A stretch of 64,000 nucleotides of DNA from Plantibacter elymi (nom. nud.). Lineage in GTDB: Bacteria > Actinomycetota > Actinomycetes > Actinomycetales > Microbacteriaceae. Made by a program: the position numbers and the translations under genes. Below the pieces are notes generated by a model. It did no database searches, had not been told where the DNA came from, and worked only from the letters and a program-made list of their open reading frames with translations. Below are positions 15,249 to 23,373 of the stretch, in pieces. Location: contig NZ_FXWJ01000002.1 of the NCBI RefSeq assembly GCF_900177795.1, forward strand, positions 682,001 through 746,000, given 5' to 3'. The number at the start of each line of letters is the position of its first letter. The stretch's first letter is position 1.

Positions 15249-15622
15249 GGGCACTCCGGAGGAATCGTGTCGACTTCCCAGCCGGGGCGATGAGCGGATG
15301 CTCGGACGAGCGCGAGCTCTGCAGATGGCCACAGCCTACGGTCGGTGTCTGAAGAATCACCCCACATCACGACATCCGACCCCAGATCAGGCCGCTTACC
15401 CGCCAGATGTCGAGAAAAGACGCAGAATTGGCCAATCCGTTACGTGTTCGGCTGCCGTTTCGAGCCGAGATGGGCTAACGTGGATCGAAGTTGTTGTGTT
15501 GCGCAGGTATTTCAAGCCGCGTTTCCACCGATGGATACGCTGCTTTTCTGAGGAGCGAGCAAAGAACACCGCGACGAACGGGCCCGAAAGTCGGGAACGG
15601 TCACTCATGAAAGAGGAAATAC
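15249..15622. other. 374-bp intergenic region between desaturase and cold-shock gene
   Basis: Divergent control region. The minus side carries the desaturase leader. The plus side carries a candidate cold-shock promoter near 15452-15481 and a 5' untranslated leader of about 135 nt, as usual for csp genes, ending in an AGAGGAAA ribosome-binding site. No reading frame here has family support. Confidence 0.6.
15452..15481 (+). promoter_or_regulatory. Candidate cold-shock gene promoter
   Basis: CTGCCG, 18-bp spacer, TAACGT (15476-15481). The resulting transcript would have a long leader of about 135 nt. The -35 match is weak. Confidence 0.35.
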
Positions 15623-15826
15623 ATGTCAACTGGAACTGTGAAGTGGTTCAACGCCGAAAAGGGCTTCGGATTCATCACTCCTGACGACGGCAGCGCCGAC
15701 GTCTTCGCACACTTCTCCGCCATCGCGACGAGCGGCTACCGCTCGCTCGAGGAGAACCAGAAGGTCGAGTTCGAGACCAACCAGGGCCCCAAGGGCCTGC
15801 AGGCCGAGAACATCCGCCCCCTCTGA
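15623..15826 (+). CDS. Cold-shock protein (CspA family)
   Basis: A 67-residue single-stranded nucleic-acid-binding protein made of one cold-shock domain. RNP1 reads KGFGFI (13-18) and RNP2 VFAHF (27-31); the opening [15 protein letters not shown] is typical. It acts as an RNA chaperone. A well-spaced AGAGGAAA element precedes ATG, with a long 5' leader that in the family often controls translation by temperature. It ends at a strong terminator. Codon use is that of a highly expressed gene. Confidence 0.96.
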   Translation: MSTGTVKWFNAEKGFGFITPDDGSADVFAHFSAIATSGYRSLEENQKVEFETNQGPKGLQAENIRPL

Positions 15827-15893
15827 TTCTCTGATCAGTCGGAGCTGACGATCCGAGCGGCCGGTCATTCCAGCCCTCGCGTCTGAGACACCG

Positions 15894-15936
15894 AGAACCG
15901 CCCCTGACGTTCGCGTCAGGGGCGGTTCTGTGTTTT
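15894..15936 (+). terminator. Intrinsic terminator of the cold-shock gene
   Basis: A 16-bp perfect stem AGAACCGCCCCTGACG / CGTCAGGGGCGGTTCT with a TTCG tetraloop, followed by GTGTTTT. It is the clearest intrinsic terminator of the window and may also serve the convergent SRAP gene. Confidence 0.92.
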
Positions 15937-15997
15937 CGGGCCAGCCCCCGGTATCCCCGGGGCAGTTCGGTGCCTCCGGGCGACGCTCCTCCTGCGG

Positions 15998-16699
15998 CTA
16001 CTCCTGGACGGGGAGGATGAGCTCCGGTCCATCACCCTGCAACGGCGCCACCCGGTGGAAGACGAGCTGCTCCGCGACGTCGGTCGCTGCGGACACCATC
16101 TCGTCGACCTCGTCCTGATCGGCCTCGTGGTGCGGATCGAGCCAGGCGTCCCAGCATTCCGGAGGCAGCGTCACCGGCGTCCGTGGGTGCAGCTCCTGCA
16201 AGGGACCGACCGCCGGCCGCGTGAGGATGGTCGCGCTCAGCACCCAACGGCGCGGGTCGTCGTCCGGTAGCGAGCGGTCGCGCCACCACGAGTAGAGGGC
16301 CGCGAAGACGATCGGTTCACCACCCGCGGTCTGCACGTAGTACGGGGTCTTCGTCGCACCCTCGGTGTGCCACTCGTAGTACCCGGCGGCAGGCACCAAC
16401 GCGCGCTTCTGTTTGACCGATGGCGCGAACGTGGGCTTGGTGGTGACCTCCTCCGCGCGAGCGTTGAAGGTCGGGTACTGACTCTTCAGCTCGGTGGCGA
16501 ACGACGGCACGAGTGACCACCGCGCCGATTCGAGCCGGCGGACCACCGGCCCCGTCTTCACCGAGTCGAGGATGATCGGGATCTGCTCGGTCGGGCGCAC
16601 GTTGTACGAGGGCCCGGGCAGCTCGGCAGCCGCGTGGTCGATGTCGAAGAGCTCGATGAGTTCCTCGGTGGATTCGGTCACGACGAAACGTCCGCACAT
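15998..16699 (-). CDS. SOS response-associated peptidase (SRAP/YedK/HMCES family)
   Basis: A 233-residue SRAP protein, which crosslinks to abasic sites in single-stranded DNA through its N-terminal cysteine and so shields them. The active-site set is complete: Cys2 (MCGRF), Asn79 in TFNARAEE, Glu109 in GYYEW, and His171 in ELHPRTP. ATG 16699 is required because Cys2 must be exposed after Met removal. A TACGCT hexamer (16706-16711) stands 6 nt upstream, so the mRNA is probably leaderless. It is divergent from imuA-imuB-dnaE2; the LexA box of that operon is about 115 bp away. Confidence 0.93.
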   Translation of the reverse strand: MCGRFVVTESTEELIELFDIDHAAAELPGPSYNVRPTEQIPIILDSVKTGPVVRRLESARWSLVPSFATELKSQYPTFNARAEEVTTKPTFAPSVKQKRALVPAAGYYEWHTEGATKTPYYVQTAGGEPIVFAALYSWWRDRSLPDDDPRRWVLSATILTRPAVGPLQELHPRTPVTLPPECWDAWLDPHHEADQDEVDEMVSAATDVAEQLVFHRVAPLQGDGPELILPVQE

Positions 16700-16805
16700 G
16701 GGCCCAGCGTACCGGGCGCCACTGACACCGCGGACCGCGTGTCGGTGGGATGCGGGACCATGGTCGAGTCATCCGTCAGTCGTCGTCGAGACCGGATCGA
16801 GCCGG

Positions 16806-16834
16806 TTGACTTGTTCGAAGATATGTTCGAATAT
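16806..16834 (+). promoter_or_regulatory. Promoter of the imuA operon, -35 and -10
   Basis: TTGACT (16806-16811), 17-bp spacer and GAATAT (16829-16834). The -10 ends 6 nt before the imuA ATG, which predicts a leaderless mRNA. The LexA-type operator fills the spacer. Confidence 0.6.
16815..16830. promoter_or_regulatory. LexA (SOS) box
   Basis: TCGAAGATATGTTCGA matches the actinobacterial/Gram-positive SOS consensus TCGAAC-N4-GTTCGA at 11 of 12 fixed positions. It sits between -35 and -10 of the imuA promoter, so bound LexA would block RNA polymerase directly. Confidence 0.82.
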
Positions 16835-16840
16835 TGAGCC

Positions 16841-17578
16841 ATGGCCCTCCGCGCACTCGTCGACTCCCCCGTCAGGGCGGACACCGCGACCGAGCTGCAC
16901 GAACTCCAGGGGCGCATCAAGCGGATGCAGGGGACGCGCCTCGACACCCGGTCCCTGCCGACCGCTCCTGAGCTCTCCCGGCTCCTGCCCGGTGGCGCTC
17001 TCCAGGCCGGAGGCAGCTACTCCGTCCTCGGCTCCACGGCACTCGCCATGTCGCTCATGGCCGGGCCGTCCGCAGCAGGGACGTGGTGCGCCGTCATCGG
17101 TCTCCCGTCGTTCGGCGTGGAGGCGGCGGCCTCCATGGGCATCGACCTCGAACGGCTCGTCCTCGTCCCCCAGCCCGGTCCGGACTGGCTCACGGTCACC
17201 GCGGCCATGGCCGACGTCGCCGGCGTGCTCATCACCGCGCCTCCCGGACGGATCGCCCCGAGCGACGCCGCCAGACTCGCGGCTCGCCTCCGGCAGCGCG
17301 AAGCCGCACTGATCGTCCTCGGTTCCTGGCCGCAGAGCGATGCGACGTTGCGCGTGACCGAGAGCTCCTGGAGCGGCCTCGGGGCGGGGCACGGACATCT
17401 CCGGCATCGGCGGCTCACCGTCAGCTCGATGCTCGGCCAGGGGGCCGCTGGTCGGCCCCGGACCGCGCACCTGACGCTGCCCCTGGGATCGATCGAGGAT
17501 CGCACCACGCAGCTCGCCGGCTCCGGCCTCATCGACGACGACACGGTCGTCCGGCTCCCGATGGTCGTGAACCGATGA
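16841..17578 (+). CDS. imuA: ImuA-like mutasome accessory protein
   Basis: A 245-residue protein that occupies the imuA place in the damage-inducible imuA-imuB-dnaE2 cassette. Like other actinobacterial forms it looks RecA-related but degenerate: no intact Walker A is present, only the weak AGGSYSVLGSTALAM region at about residue 50. In mycobacteria the equivalent protein (ImuA') interacts with ImuB and is needed for induced mutagenesis. The gene starts right after the LexA box and overlaps imuB by ATGA, giving coupled translation. Identification rests on cassette position more than on sequence. Confidence 0.82.
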   Translation: MALRALVDSPVRADTATELHELQGRIKRMQGTRLDTRSLPTAPELSRLLPGGALQAGGSYSVLGSTALAMSLMAGPSAAGTWCAVIGLPSFGVEAAASMGIDLERLVLVPQPGPDWLTVTAAMADVAGVLITAPPGRIAPSDAARLAARLRQREAALIVLGSWPQSDATLRVTESSWSGLGAGHGHLRHRRLTVSSMLGQGAAGRPRTAHLTLPLGSIEDRTTQLAGSGLIDDDTVVRLPMVVNR

Positions 17579-19170
17579 CGACCGAACCGCCTGCGGGACC
17601 GGTCGAGCGCACCATGGTCCTCTGGTGCCCCGACTGGCCGATCGTGGCGGCACGACTCTCCGGGACGCTGTCCGAGGACACGACCGACGCTCCGCTGGCC
17701 CTGGTCGAGCATGGTGAGGTCCTGGCCTGCGACGCCAGCGCACGTCGAGCAGGAGTGCGGCGAGGACTCCGTGTCCGCGAGGCTGAGGCCCGCTGTCCGG
17801 AACTGGCGACCGCCGACTACGACCCGGTCGTCGACACCCGCGCCTTCGAGCCGATCCTCCTCGGCATCGAGGAACTCATGCCGGGCGTCCAGCCCTTCCG
17901 GGCCGGGCTCTGCGCCATCCGATCCCGAGGACCGAGCAGATACTACGGCGGCGAGTCGGCTGCGGCGGAGGTGCTCCTGGCCCGTCTCGACGAGCTCGGT
18001 GTCCCCGATGCACGGATCGGCATCGCCGACGGCCCGTTCGCCGCGGAGCAGGCTGCGAGGTCCACCGCGTTCCAGCAGGACGGTTCCCGGATCATCGTCA
18101 TCCCCTCCGGAGCCTCTCCCGCCTTCCTGGCCCCGCTCCCCCTGTCCACCCTCGGGCGCCCCGAACTCAGCTCACTGCTCCACCGGCTCGGGATCAGCAC
18201 CCTGGGAGCGTTCGGCGCACTGCCCGCGACCGAGGTCCGCGACCGCTTCGGCCCCGACGGCGCCCGAGCGCACCGCCTCGCAGCCGGCGCGGACGCCCGA
18301 AGCGTCGTCCCTCGCGTGCCACCCACCGAGCTGGCCGTGTCGATAGCCTTCGAGCCCCCGCTCGACCGCATCGACCAGCTGACCTTCGGGTTCCGACAGT
18401 CCGCGGAACGGTTCATCTCGGGCCTGGCAGAGGCCGGCCTCGTGACCACCGCGATCACGATCAGCATGCGGAGTGAGCGCGGGGAGCGCTCCACCCGCAC
18501 CTGGCTCCACCCACGCTGGTTCACCGCCGGCGACGTCCTCGATCGCGTGCGTTGGCAGTTGCAGGGCGCGTCCAACATCGATCACGGACTCGCCTCCCCC
18601 GTCGAACTCGTCGAGGTCGTTCCGGAGACCCTCGACGACGCCGCGGAACACGAGGAGGGGCTCTGGGGCAGCGGACCGGACGAACGCATCCACAGCGGAC
18701 TCGCCCGCGTCCAGAGCATGCTCGGTCACGACGGCGTCGTGACCGCGGTGCCGTCCGGCGGACGCCTCCTCCTCGACCGCCGCATCCTCGTCCCCTGGGG
18801 CAGTGTTCCACCGGGTGGTGAGGCGGCCGTGGCCGAACGCCGGAACCGACCCTGGCCCGGGACCATCCCGGGAGCGGCTCCGTCGACCGTCTTCGACACC
18901 GCCGTGCCGGTCGAGGTCGTCGACGCGACGGGGCTGGCCGTGACGGTCGACGAGCGCAGCACCGTGAGCGCGGCGCCCACACGGTTCTTCGCCCTCTCGG
19001 ACTGGCACGTCATCGACGGCTGGGCCGGCCCCTGGAGCATCGACGAACGCTGGTGGGACGACGACGGCCACCATCGCGTCCACCGTCTCCAGGTCCTCGA
19101 CGACTCGGGTGAGGCCTGGCTGCTCCTGTTGGAGGAGCAGCACTGGAGGGCCGAGGCCCGCTACGACTGA
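17575..19170 (+). CDS. imuB: ImuB, catalytically inactive Y-family polymerase-like protein
   Basis: A 531-residue Y-family relative. The N-terminal palm begins VLWCPDWPIVAARL, where active enzymes have a DxD-type strand, and the SxDE catalytic motif is replaced around YYGGESAAAEVL, so polymerase activity is not expected. Little-finger-like residues follow (LGISTLGAFGALPATEVRDRFG resembles the helix-hairpin region). The last 200 residues are the ImuB-specific tail, which in mycobacteria links DnaE2 to the sliding clamp and ImuA'. ATG at 17575 overlaps the imuA stop. dnaE2 starts 44 nt downstream. Confidence 0.9.
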   Translation: MTTEPPAGPVERTMVLWCPDWPIVAARLSGTLSEDTTDAPLALVEHGEVLACDASARRAGVRRGLRVREAEARCPELATADYDPVVDTRAFEPILLGIEELMPGVQPFRAGLCAIRSRGPSRYYGGESAAAEVLLARLDELGVPDARIGIADGPFAAEQAARSTAFQQDGSRIIVIPSGASPAFLAPLPLSTLGRPELSSLLHRLGISTLGAFGALPATEVRDRFGPDGARAHRLAAGADARSVVPRVPPTELAVSIAFEPPLDRIDQLTFGFRQSAERFISGLAEAGLVTTAITISMRSERGERSTRTWLHPRWFTAGDVLDRVRWQLQGASNIDHGLASPVELVEVVPETLDDAAEHEEGLWGSGPDERIHSGLARVQSMLGHDGVVTAVPSGGRLLLDRRILVPWGSVPPGGEAAVAERRNRPWPGTIPGAAPSTVFDTAVPVEVVDATGLAVTVDERSTVSAAPTRFFALSDWHVIDGWAGPWSIDERWWDDDGHHRVHRLQVLDDSGEAWLLLLEEQHWRAEARYD

Positions 19171-19214
19171 ACCGCATCACGTCCGCACCGCACCGCATGA
19201 CGAAGGAGCCCAGC

Positions 19215-22200
19215 ATGGGATGGAACAACCCCCCGGTCTCATGGTCGGAGTTCGAGCGCCGTCTGTCCGACGCGAGCCGACCGGCCACCCTGCCGCTGGG
19301 AGCCGACGGCGGGGACAGCCCGGCCTGGTCGCGGAAGCGTCAACCGTATGTCCCCGAACCACCAGAGCAGCGCCCGCCGACGACGCGGGTCCCCTATGCG
19401 GAACTCCACGCGCACTCGAGCTTCAGCTTCCTCGACGGCGCGAGCCCGCCGGAGCGGCTCGTCGAAGAGGCTGCGGCACTCGGCCTGCACGCGCTCGCGC
19501 TCACCGACCACGACGGTTTCTACGGCGTCGTCCGGATGGCCGAGGCGGCGGAACGGTTCCCCGACCTCCGGACGGTCTACGGTGCCGAACTGTCCATCGG
19601 CCTGGACCGGCCGCAGAACGGCGTCCCCGACCCTGTCGGGCATCATCTGCTCCTGCTCGCCCGTCGAGCAGAGGGGTATCACCGTCTGGCCGGCGCGATC
19701 ACGGACGCACAACTCGCCGACGGTGCCGAGAAGGGCCACCCGATCTACGACCTCGAGCGGCTCGCCGCCTCCGTCGCCGGCCACGTCACCGTGCTCACCG
19801 GGTGCCGCAAGGGGTTCGTCCGCACCGCGCTCCGTGAGAACGGTCTGGAGGCCGCCGCCGCTGCGGTCGACCGACTCGTCGCCCTGTTCGGTCCGGAGCA
19901 CGTCGTCGTCGAGTTGAGCGACCACGGCCACCCGGAGGATTCGGCGGAGAACGATGCACTCGCCGAGATCGCGGCGTTGCTCGACCTCACCGTCGTCGCC
20001 ACGGGCAACGTCCATTACGCCACGCCCGAGCAGCATCGACTCCAGACCGCGCTGGCGGCCGTCCGAGCGCGACGCAGCCTCGACGAGCTCGACGGATGGC
20101 TTCCCGCCGCCGGAACCGCGCACCTGCGGAGCGGAGCCGAGATGGCGGACCGGTTCGCCAGATACCCCGGAGCGGTGGCACGGAGCGTCGAGCTGGCCGA
20201 CGAACTCGCCTTCAGCCTGCGGGCGGTCCGCCCGAAGCTCCCGCGACAGCGCGTCCCGGAGGGCCATACGCCCATGAGCTGGCTTCGGCATCTCGTGCTC
20301 GAAGCCGTCCCCGTCAAGTACCCCGACGCCACTCCCGAACACCTCCGACGCATCGAACGGGAGCTCGAGGTCATCGAGCAGAAGGACTTCCCCGGGTACT
20401 TCCTGATCGTGCACGACATCGTCAGCTTCGCCCGCGGCCGGGGCATCCTCTGCCAGGGACGCGGTTCCGCCGCGAACTCGGCCGTCTGCTACCTGCTCGG
20501 GATCACCGCCGTCGACTCGATCTTCTACGAGCTGCCGTTCGAACGGTTCCTCTCCAGCATGCGGGAGGAGGAGCCCGACATCGACGTCGACTTCGACTCC
20601 GACCGGCGCGAGGAGGCCATCCAGTACGTCTACGAGACCTACGGACGCCGCAACGCCGCTCAGGTCGCGAACATCATCAGCTATCGGCCGAAGTTCGCCG
20701 TCCGCGACACCGCCAAGGCGCTCGGATACAGCCCCGGTCAGCAGGACGCCTGGTCGAAACAGGTCGAGCGCTGGGGCGGGGTCATGTCGAGTACCGACCA
20801 CGACATCCCCGAGCGCGTCGTCGGCCTCGCGCAGCAGATGCTCACCCTGCCCCGGCATCTGGGCATCCACTCGGGCGGCATGGTGCTGACCGATCGCCCG
20901 GTCGGCGAGGTCTGCCCGATCGAGCACGGACGCATGGACGGTCGCACGGTCCTCCAATGGGACAAGGACGACTGCGCCTGGATGGGTCTCGTCAAGTTCG
21001 ACCTCCTGGGTCTCGGCATGCTCTCGGCCATCCAGTACTGCTTCGACCTCGTGGCCGAGCACACCGGAGAGCGCTGGACCCTCGAGACCATTCCGAAGGA
21101 CGAAGCAGGCGTCTACGACCAGCTCTGCCGGGCCGACACCATCGGGGTCTTCCAGGTGGAGAGTCGCGCGCAGATGGGCATGCTGCCGCGTCTGCTCCCC
21201 CGCCGGTTCTACGATCTCGTCATCGAGGTCGCCATGATCCGCCCGGGGCCCATCCAGGGCGGCGCGGTGCACCCCTACCTGCGCCGGAAGACCGGCCAGG
21301 AGCCCATCACCTACCTCCACCCGAGTCTCGAACCGGTCCTCGAACGCACGCTCGGCGTGCCGCTGTTCCAGGAGCAGCTCATGCAGATGGCGATGGCCGT
21401 CGGTGGGTGCTCGGCCGAGGATGCTGACCTCCTGCGCCGGGCGATGGGATCGAAGCGCGGCGAGGAGAAGATCGAGAGCCTCAAGGACACGCTGTACCTC
21501 GGCATGGCCGGTAACGGCATCGTCGGTGCAGACGCCGATGCCGTGTACGCCAAGATCCAGGCCTTCGCCAACTTCGGTTTCGCCGAGAGCCACTCCCTGA
21601 GCTTCGCCCTCCTCGTCTACGTGAGCGCCTGGCTGCGCCTGCACTACCCGGGGGCCTTCCTCGCGGCCCTGCTCCGGGCACAGCCCATGGGGTTCTACTC
21701 GCCGATGACCCTCGTCGCCGACGCCCGCCGACATGGCGTCTCCGTCCTGCGTCCCGATCTGCATCGCTCCGGCGCACAGGCCGGCCTCGAAGCGCTCGAC
21801 CCGGAGGCCGCCCCCGGTGCCCCGGTCGCTCCCGGCGGGCGCACGCGTTGCCTCGAACACGAGCAGGGACCGACCGGGCTCTTCGATCCGCTCCTTCCCG
21901 ACGATTCAGCAGGACACCGGCGCGACGGCGCACTCGCCGTCCGGCTGGGACTCTCCTCCGTCCAGGGGATCGGTGAGGAGCTCGCGAAGCGGATCGTCGC
22001 CGAACGGGAGTCCGGAGGGCTGTTCACCAGCCAGGCCGACCTGGCCAGACGGATCGGCCTGAGCTCCTCGCAGTTGGAGTCACTGTCGGCGGCGGGCGCC
22101 TTCGACGGATTCGGCCTCACCCGTCGTGAGGCGATGTGGGGCGCAGCGCAGGCCAGTCGGCATCGTCCCGACCAGCTCGAGGGGACGTTCACGACCGTGC

Positions 22201-22637
22201 AGCCGCCGTTGCTCCCGGTTCCGACGGCCGCCGAACAACTCATCTCCGACATCTGGTCGACCGGGATGTCGACCGATGACCACCCCATCCGCCACGTCCG
22301 TGCCGAACTCACACGACGAGGTGCGCTGCGGTCCGACGAACTCCTGACGGCGCAGACGGACCGTCGCGTGGAGGTCGGGGGTGTCGTGACGCATCGGCAG
22401 CGGCCGGCGACGGCGAGCGGCATCACCTTCATGAACCTCGAGGACGAAGCGGGACTCGTCAACGTGATCTGTAGCGTCGGCGTCTGGAACCGGTATCGCC
22501 GCGTGGCCAGGGAAGCCCCGGCGATGGTGGTCCGCGGCATGCTGGAGCGATCACCGGAGGGCATCGTCAATCTGGTGGCGGATCGGTTGGAAGCGCTCCG
22601 GATCGGGGCGAACACCCGTTCGCGCGACTTCCAATGA
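19215..22637 (+). CDS. dnaE2: Error-prone DNA polymerase DnaE2
   Basis: A 1140-residue C-family polymerase alpha subunit of the damage-inducible mutasome. The PHP domain opens with ELHAHSSFSFLDGASPPERLVE; the catalytic palm has the acidic triad region PDIDVDFDSDRREE and GRGSAANSAVCYLLGI. The C-terminal OB domain reads VGGVVTHRQRPATASGITFMNLEDE. It lacks the long tail of replicative DnaE1. The ATG at 19215 is preferred to the one at 19197, because AAGGAG lies 8 nt before it. Expected to be under the LexA box 2.4 kb upstream, with imuA and imuB. Confidence 0.95.
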   Translation: MGWNNPPVSWSEFERRLSDASRPATLPLGADGGDSPAWSRKRQPYVPEPPEQRPPTTRVPYAELHAHSSFSFLDGASPPERLVEEAAALGLHALALTDHDGFYGVVRMAEAAERFPDLRTVYGAELSIGLDRPQNGVPDPVGHHLLLLARRAEGYHRLAGAITDAQLADGAEKGHPIYDLERLAASVAGHVTVLTGCRKGFVRTALRENGLEAAAAAVDRLVALFGPEHVVVELSDHGHPEDSAENDALAEIAALLDLTVVATGNVHYATPEQHRLQTALAAVRARRSLDELDGWLPAAGTAHLRSGAEMADRFARYPGAVARSVELADELAFSLRAVRPKLPRQRVPEGHTPMSWLRHLVLEAVPVKYPDATPEHLRRIERELEVIEQKDFPGYFLIVHDIVSFARGRGILCQGRGSAANSAVCYLLGITAVDSIFYELPFERFLSSMREEEPDIDVDFDSDRREEAIQYVYETYGRRNAAQVANIISYRPKFAVRDTAKALGYSPGQQDAWSKQVERWGGVMSSTDHDIPERVVGLAQQMLTLPRHLGIHSGGMVLTDRPVGEVCPIEHGRMDGRTVLQWDKDDCAWMGLVKFDLLGLGMLSAIQYCFDLVAEHTGERWTLETIPKDEAGVYDQLCRADTIGVFQVESRAQMGMLPRLLPRRFYDLVIEVAMIRPGPIQGGAVHPYLRRKTGQEPITYLHPSLEPVLERTLGVPLFQEQLMQMAMAVGGCSAEDADLLRRAMGSKRGEEKIESLKDTLYLGMAGNGIVGADADAVYAKIQAFANFGFAESHSLSFALLVYVSAWLRLHYPGAFLAALLRAQPMGFYSPMTLVADARRHGVSVLRPDLHRSGAQAGLEALDPEAAPGAPVAPGGRTRCLEHEQGPTGLFDPLLPDDSAGHRRDGALAVRLGLSSVQGIGEELAKRIVAERESGGLFTSQADLARRIGLSSSQLESLSAAGAFDGFGLTRREAMWGAAQASRHRPDQLEGTFTTVQPPLLPVPTAAEQLISDIWSTGMSTDDHPIRHVRAELTRRGALRSDELLTAQTDRRVEVGGVVTHRQRPATASGITFMNLEDEAGLVNVICSVGVWNRYRRVAREAPAMVVRGMLERSPEGIVNLVADRLEALRIGANTRSRDFQ

Positions 22638-22791
22638 CCGGTCACGACCAAACCGCGGCGGGCGCCTCCTCCGAACACCCTCTACAGCACAGCACGAGAC
22701 TCATGGGATTCCCAGGCAGGCCCCGGGAAGGAATGACCGGGAGCCACCCGGCGTTGTCCCCAGTGTTGAGTAGACCAGAAGGGGGTCACCC

Positions 22792-23268
22792 ATGGCGAGA
22801 GTGTACGAAGAGATCGAAGGCCGGACCGGCGAGGTGGAGCGGTACCGTCACCACCCGAACGGCAAGGGCATGGTCGCAGCTCGTGCACTGATCGATCCGT
22901 CGGCGTTCATCGAACGCACCACGTTCGTGGAGGCTGACGCGGACATCCGTGCCAACGCCTGGATCGGTGCCGGAACCTGGATCGACCGGTCCGCGGTGAT
23001 CGGTGAAGGCGCCTTCATCGGCGCGAACGTCCACATCGGAGAACGCTGTGTGATCGGACGCGGAGCGCGGGTCGGAAGCGACGCCCGCCTCGGTGCCGAC
23101 GTCCAGGTCGCCCACGGCGCGAGCGTCGATCGGGACGCCAGGGTCGCAGACCGCACCGTGGTCGGCAATGAACGCCCGGTCATGACCGAACCGACGGTCC
23201 GTCAGACGAACCGCGCACCGCGCCGACCTCGTGCGAACGGCACCGACCGGTTCGGGAAGGCCGCCTGA
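22792..23268 (+). CDS. Orphan hexapeptide-repeat (left-handed beta-helix) protein
   Basis: A 158-residue protein made almost only of hexapeptide repeats. From about residue 35 to 125 the pattern [I/V/L]-G-x4 recurs about a dozen times (IGAGTW, IGEGAF, IGANVH, IGERCV, IGRGAR, VGSDAR, LGADVQ), which predicts a left-handed beta-helix as in LpxA/gamma-carbonic-anhydrase folds. No acyl- or acetyltransferase catalytic domain, zinc histidines or C-terminal extension is recognised; the last 30 residues are basic and probably disordered. A good AGAAGGGGGT ribosome-binding site precedes ATG. It may be a trimeric scaffold or an uncharacterised transferase. Next to the polysaccharide kinase gene, but closed off by its own terminator. 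Confidence 0.78.
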   Translation: MARVYEEIEGRTGEVERYRHHPNGKGMVAARALIDPSAFIERTTFVEADADIRANAWIGAGTWIDRSAVIGEGAFIGANVHIGERCVIGRGARVGSDARLGADVQVAHGASVDRDARVADRTVVGNERPVMTEPTVRQTNRAPRRPRANGTDRFGKAA

Positions 23269-23290
23269 CCAGCGGACCACCCACCATCGC

Positions 23291-23326
23291 ACGCAGGGCC
23301 CGGACTCGAGAGTCCGGGCCCTGCGT
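23291..23326 (+). terminator. Terminator of the hexapeptide-repeat gene
   Basis: A perfect 16-bp stem ACGCAGGGCCCGGACT / AGTCCGGGCCCTGCGT with a CGAG loop, 23 nt after the stop. No T-run follows, but the stem is very stable. Confidence 0.82.
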
Positions 23327-23373
23327 CGTCTCCGTCGTGCAAGACGCACATGTCAGACGACTAACATATCAGG

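Noticed and set aside
19197-19214. Earlier ATG for dnaE2
   Set aside because: It has no ribosome-binding site, whereas AAGGAG is well placed for the ATG at 19215.
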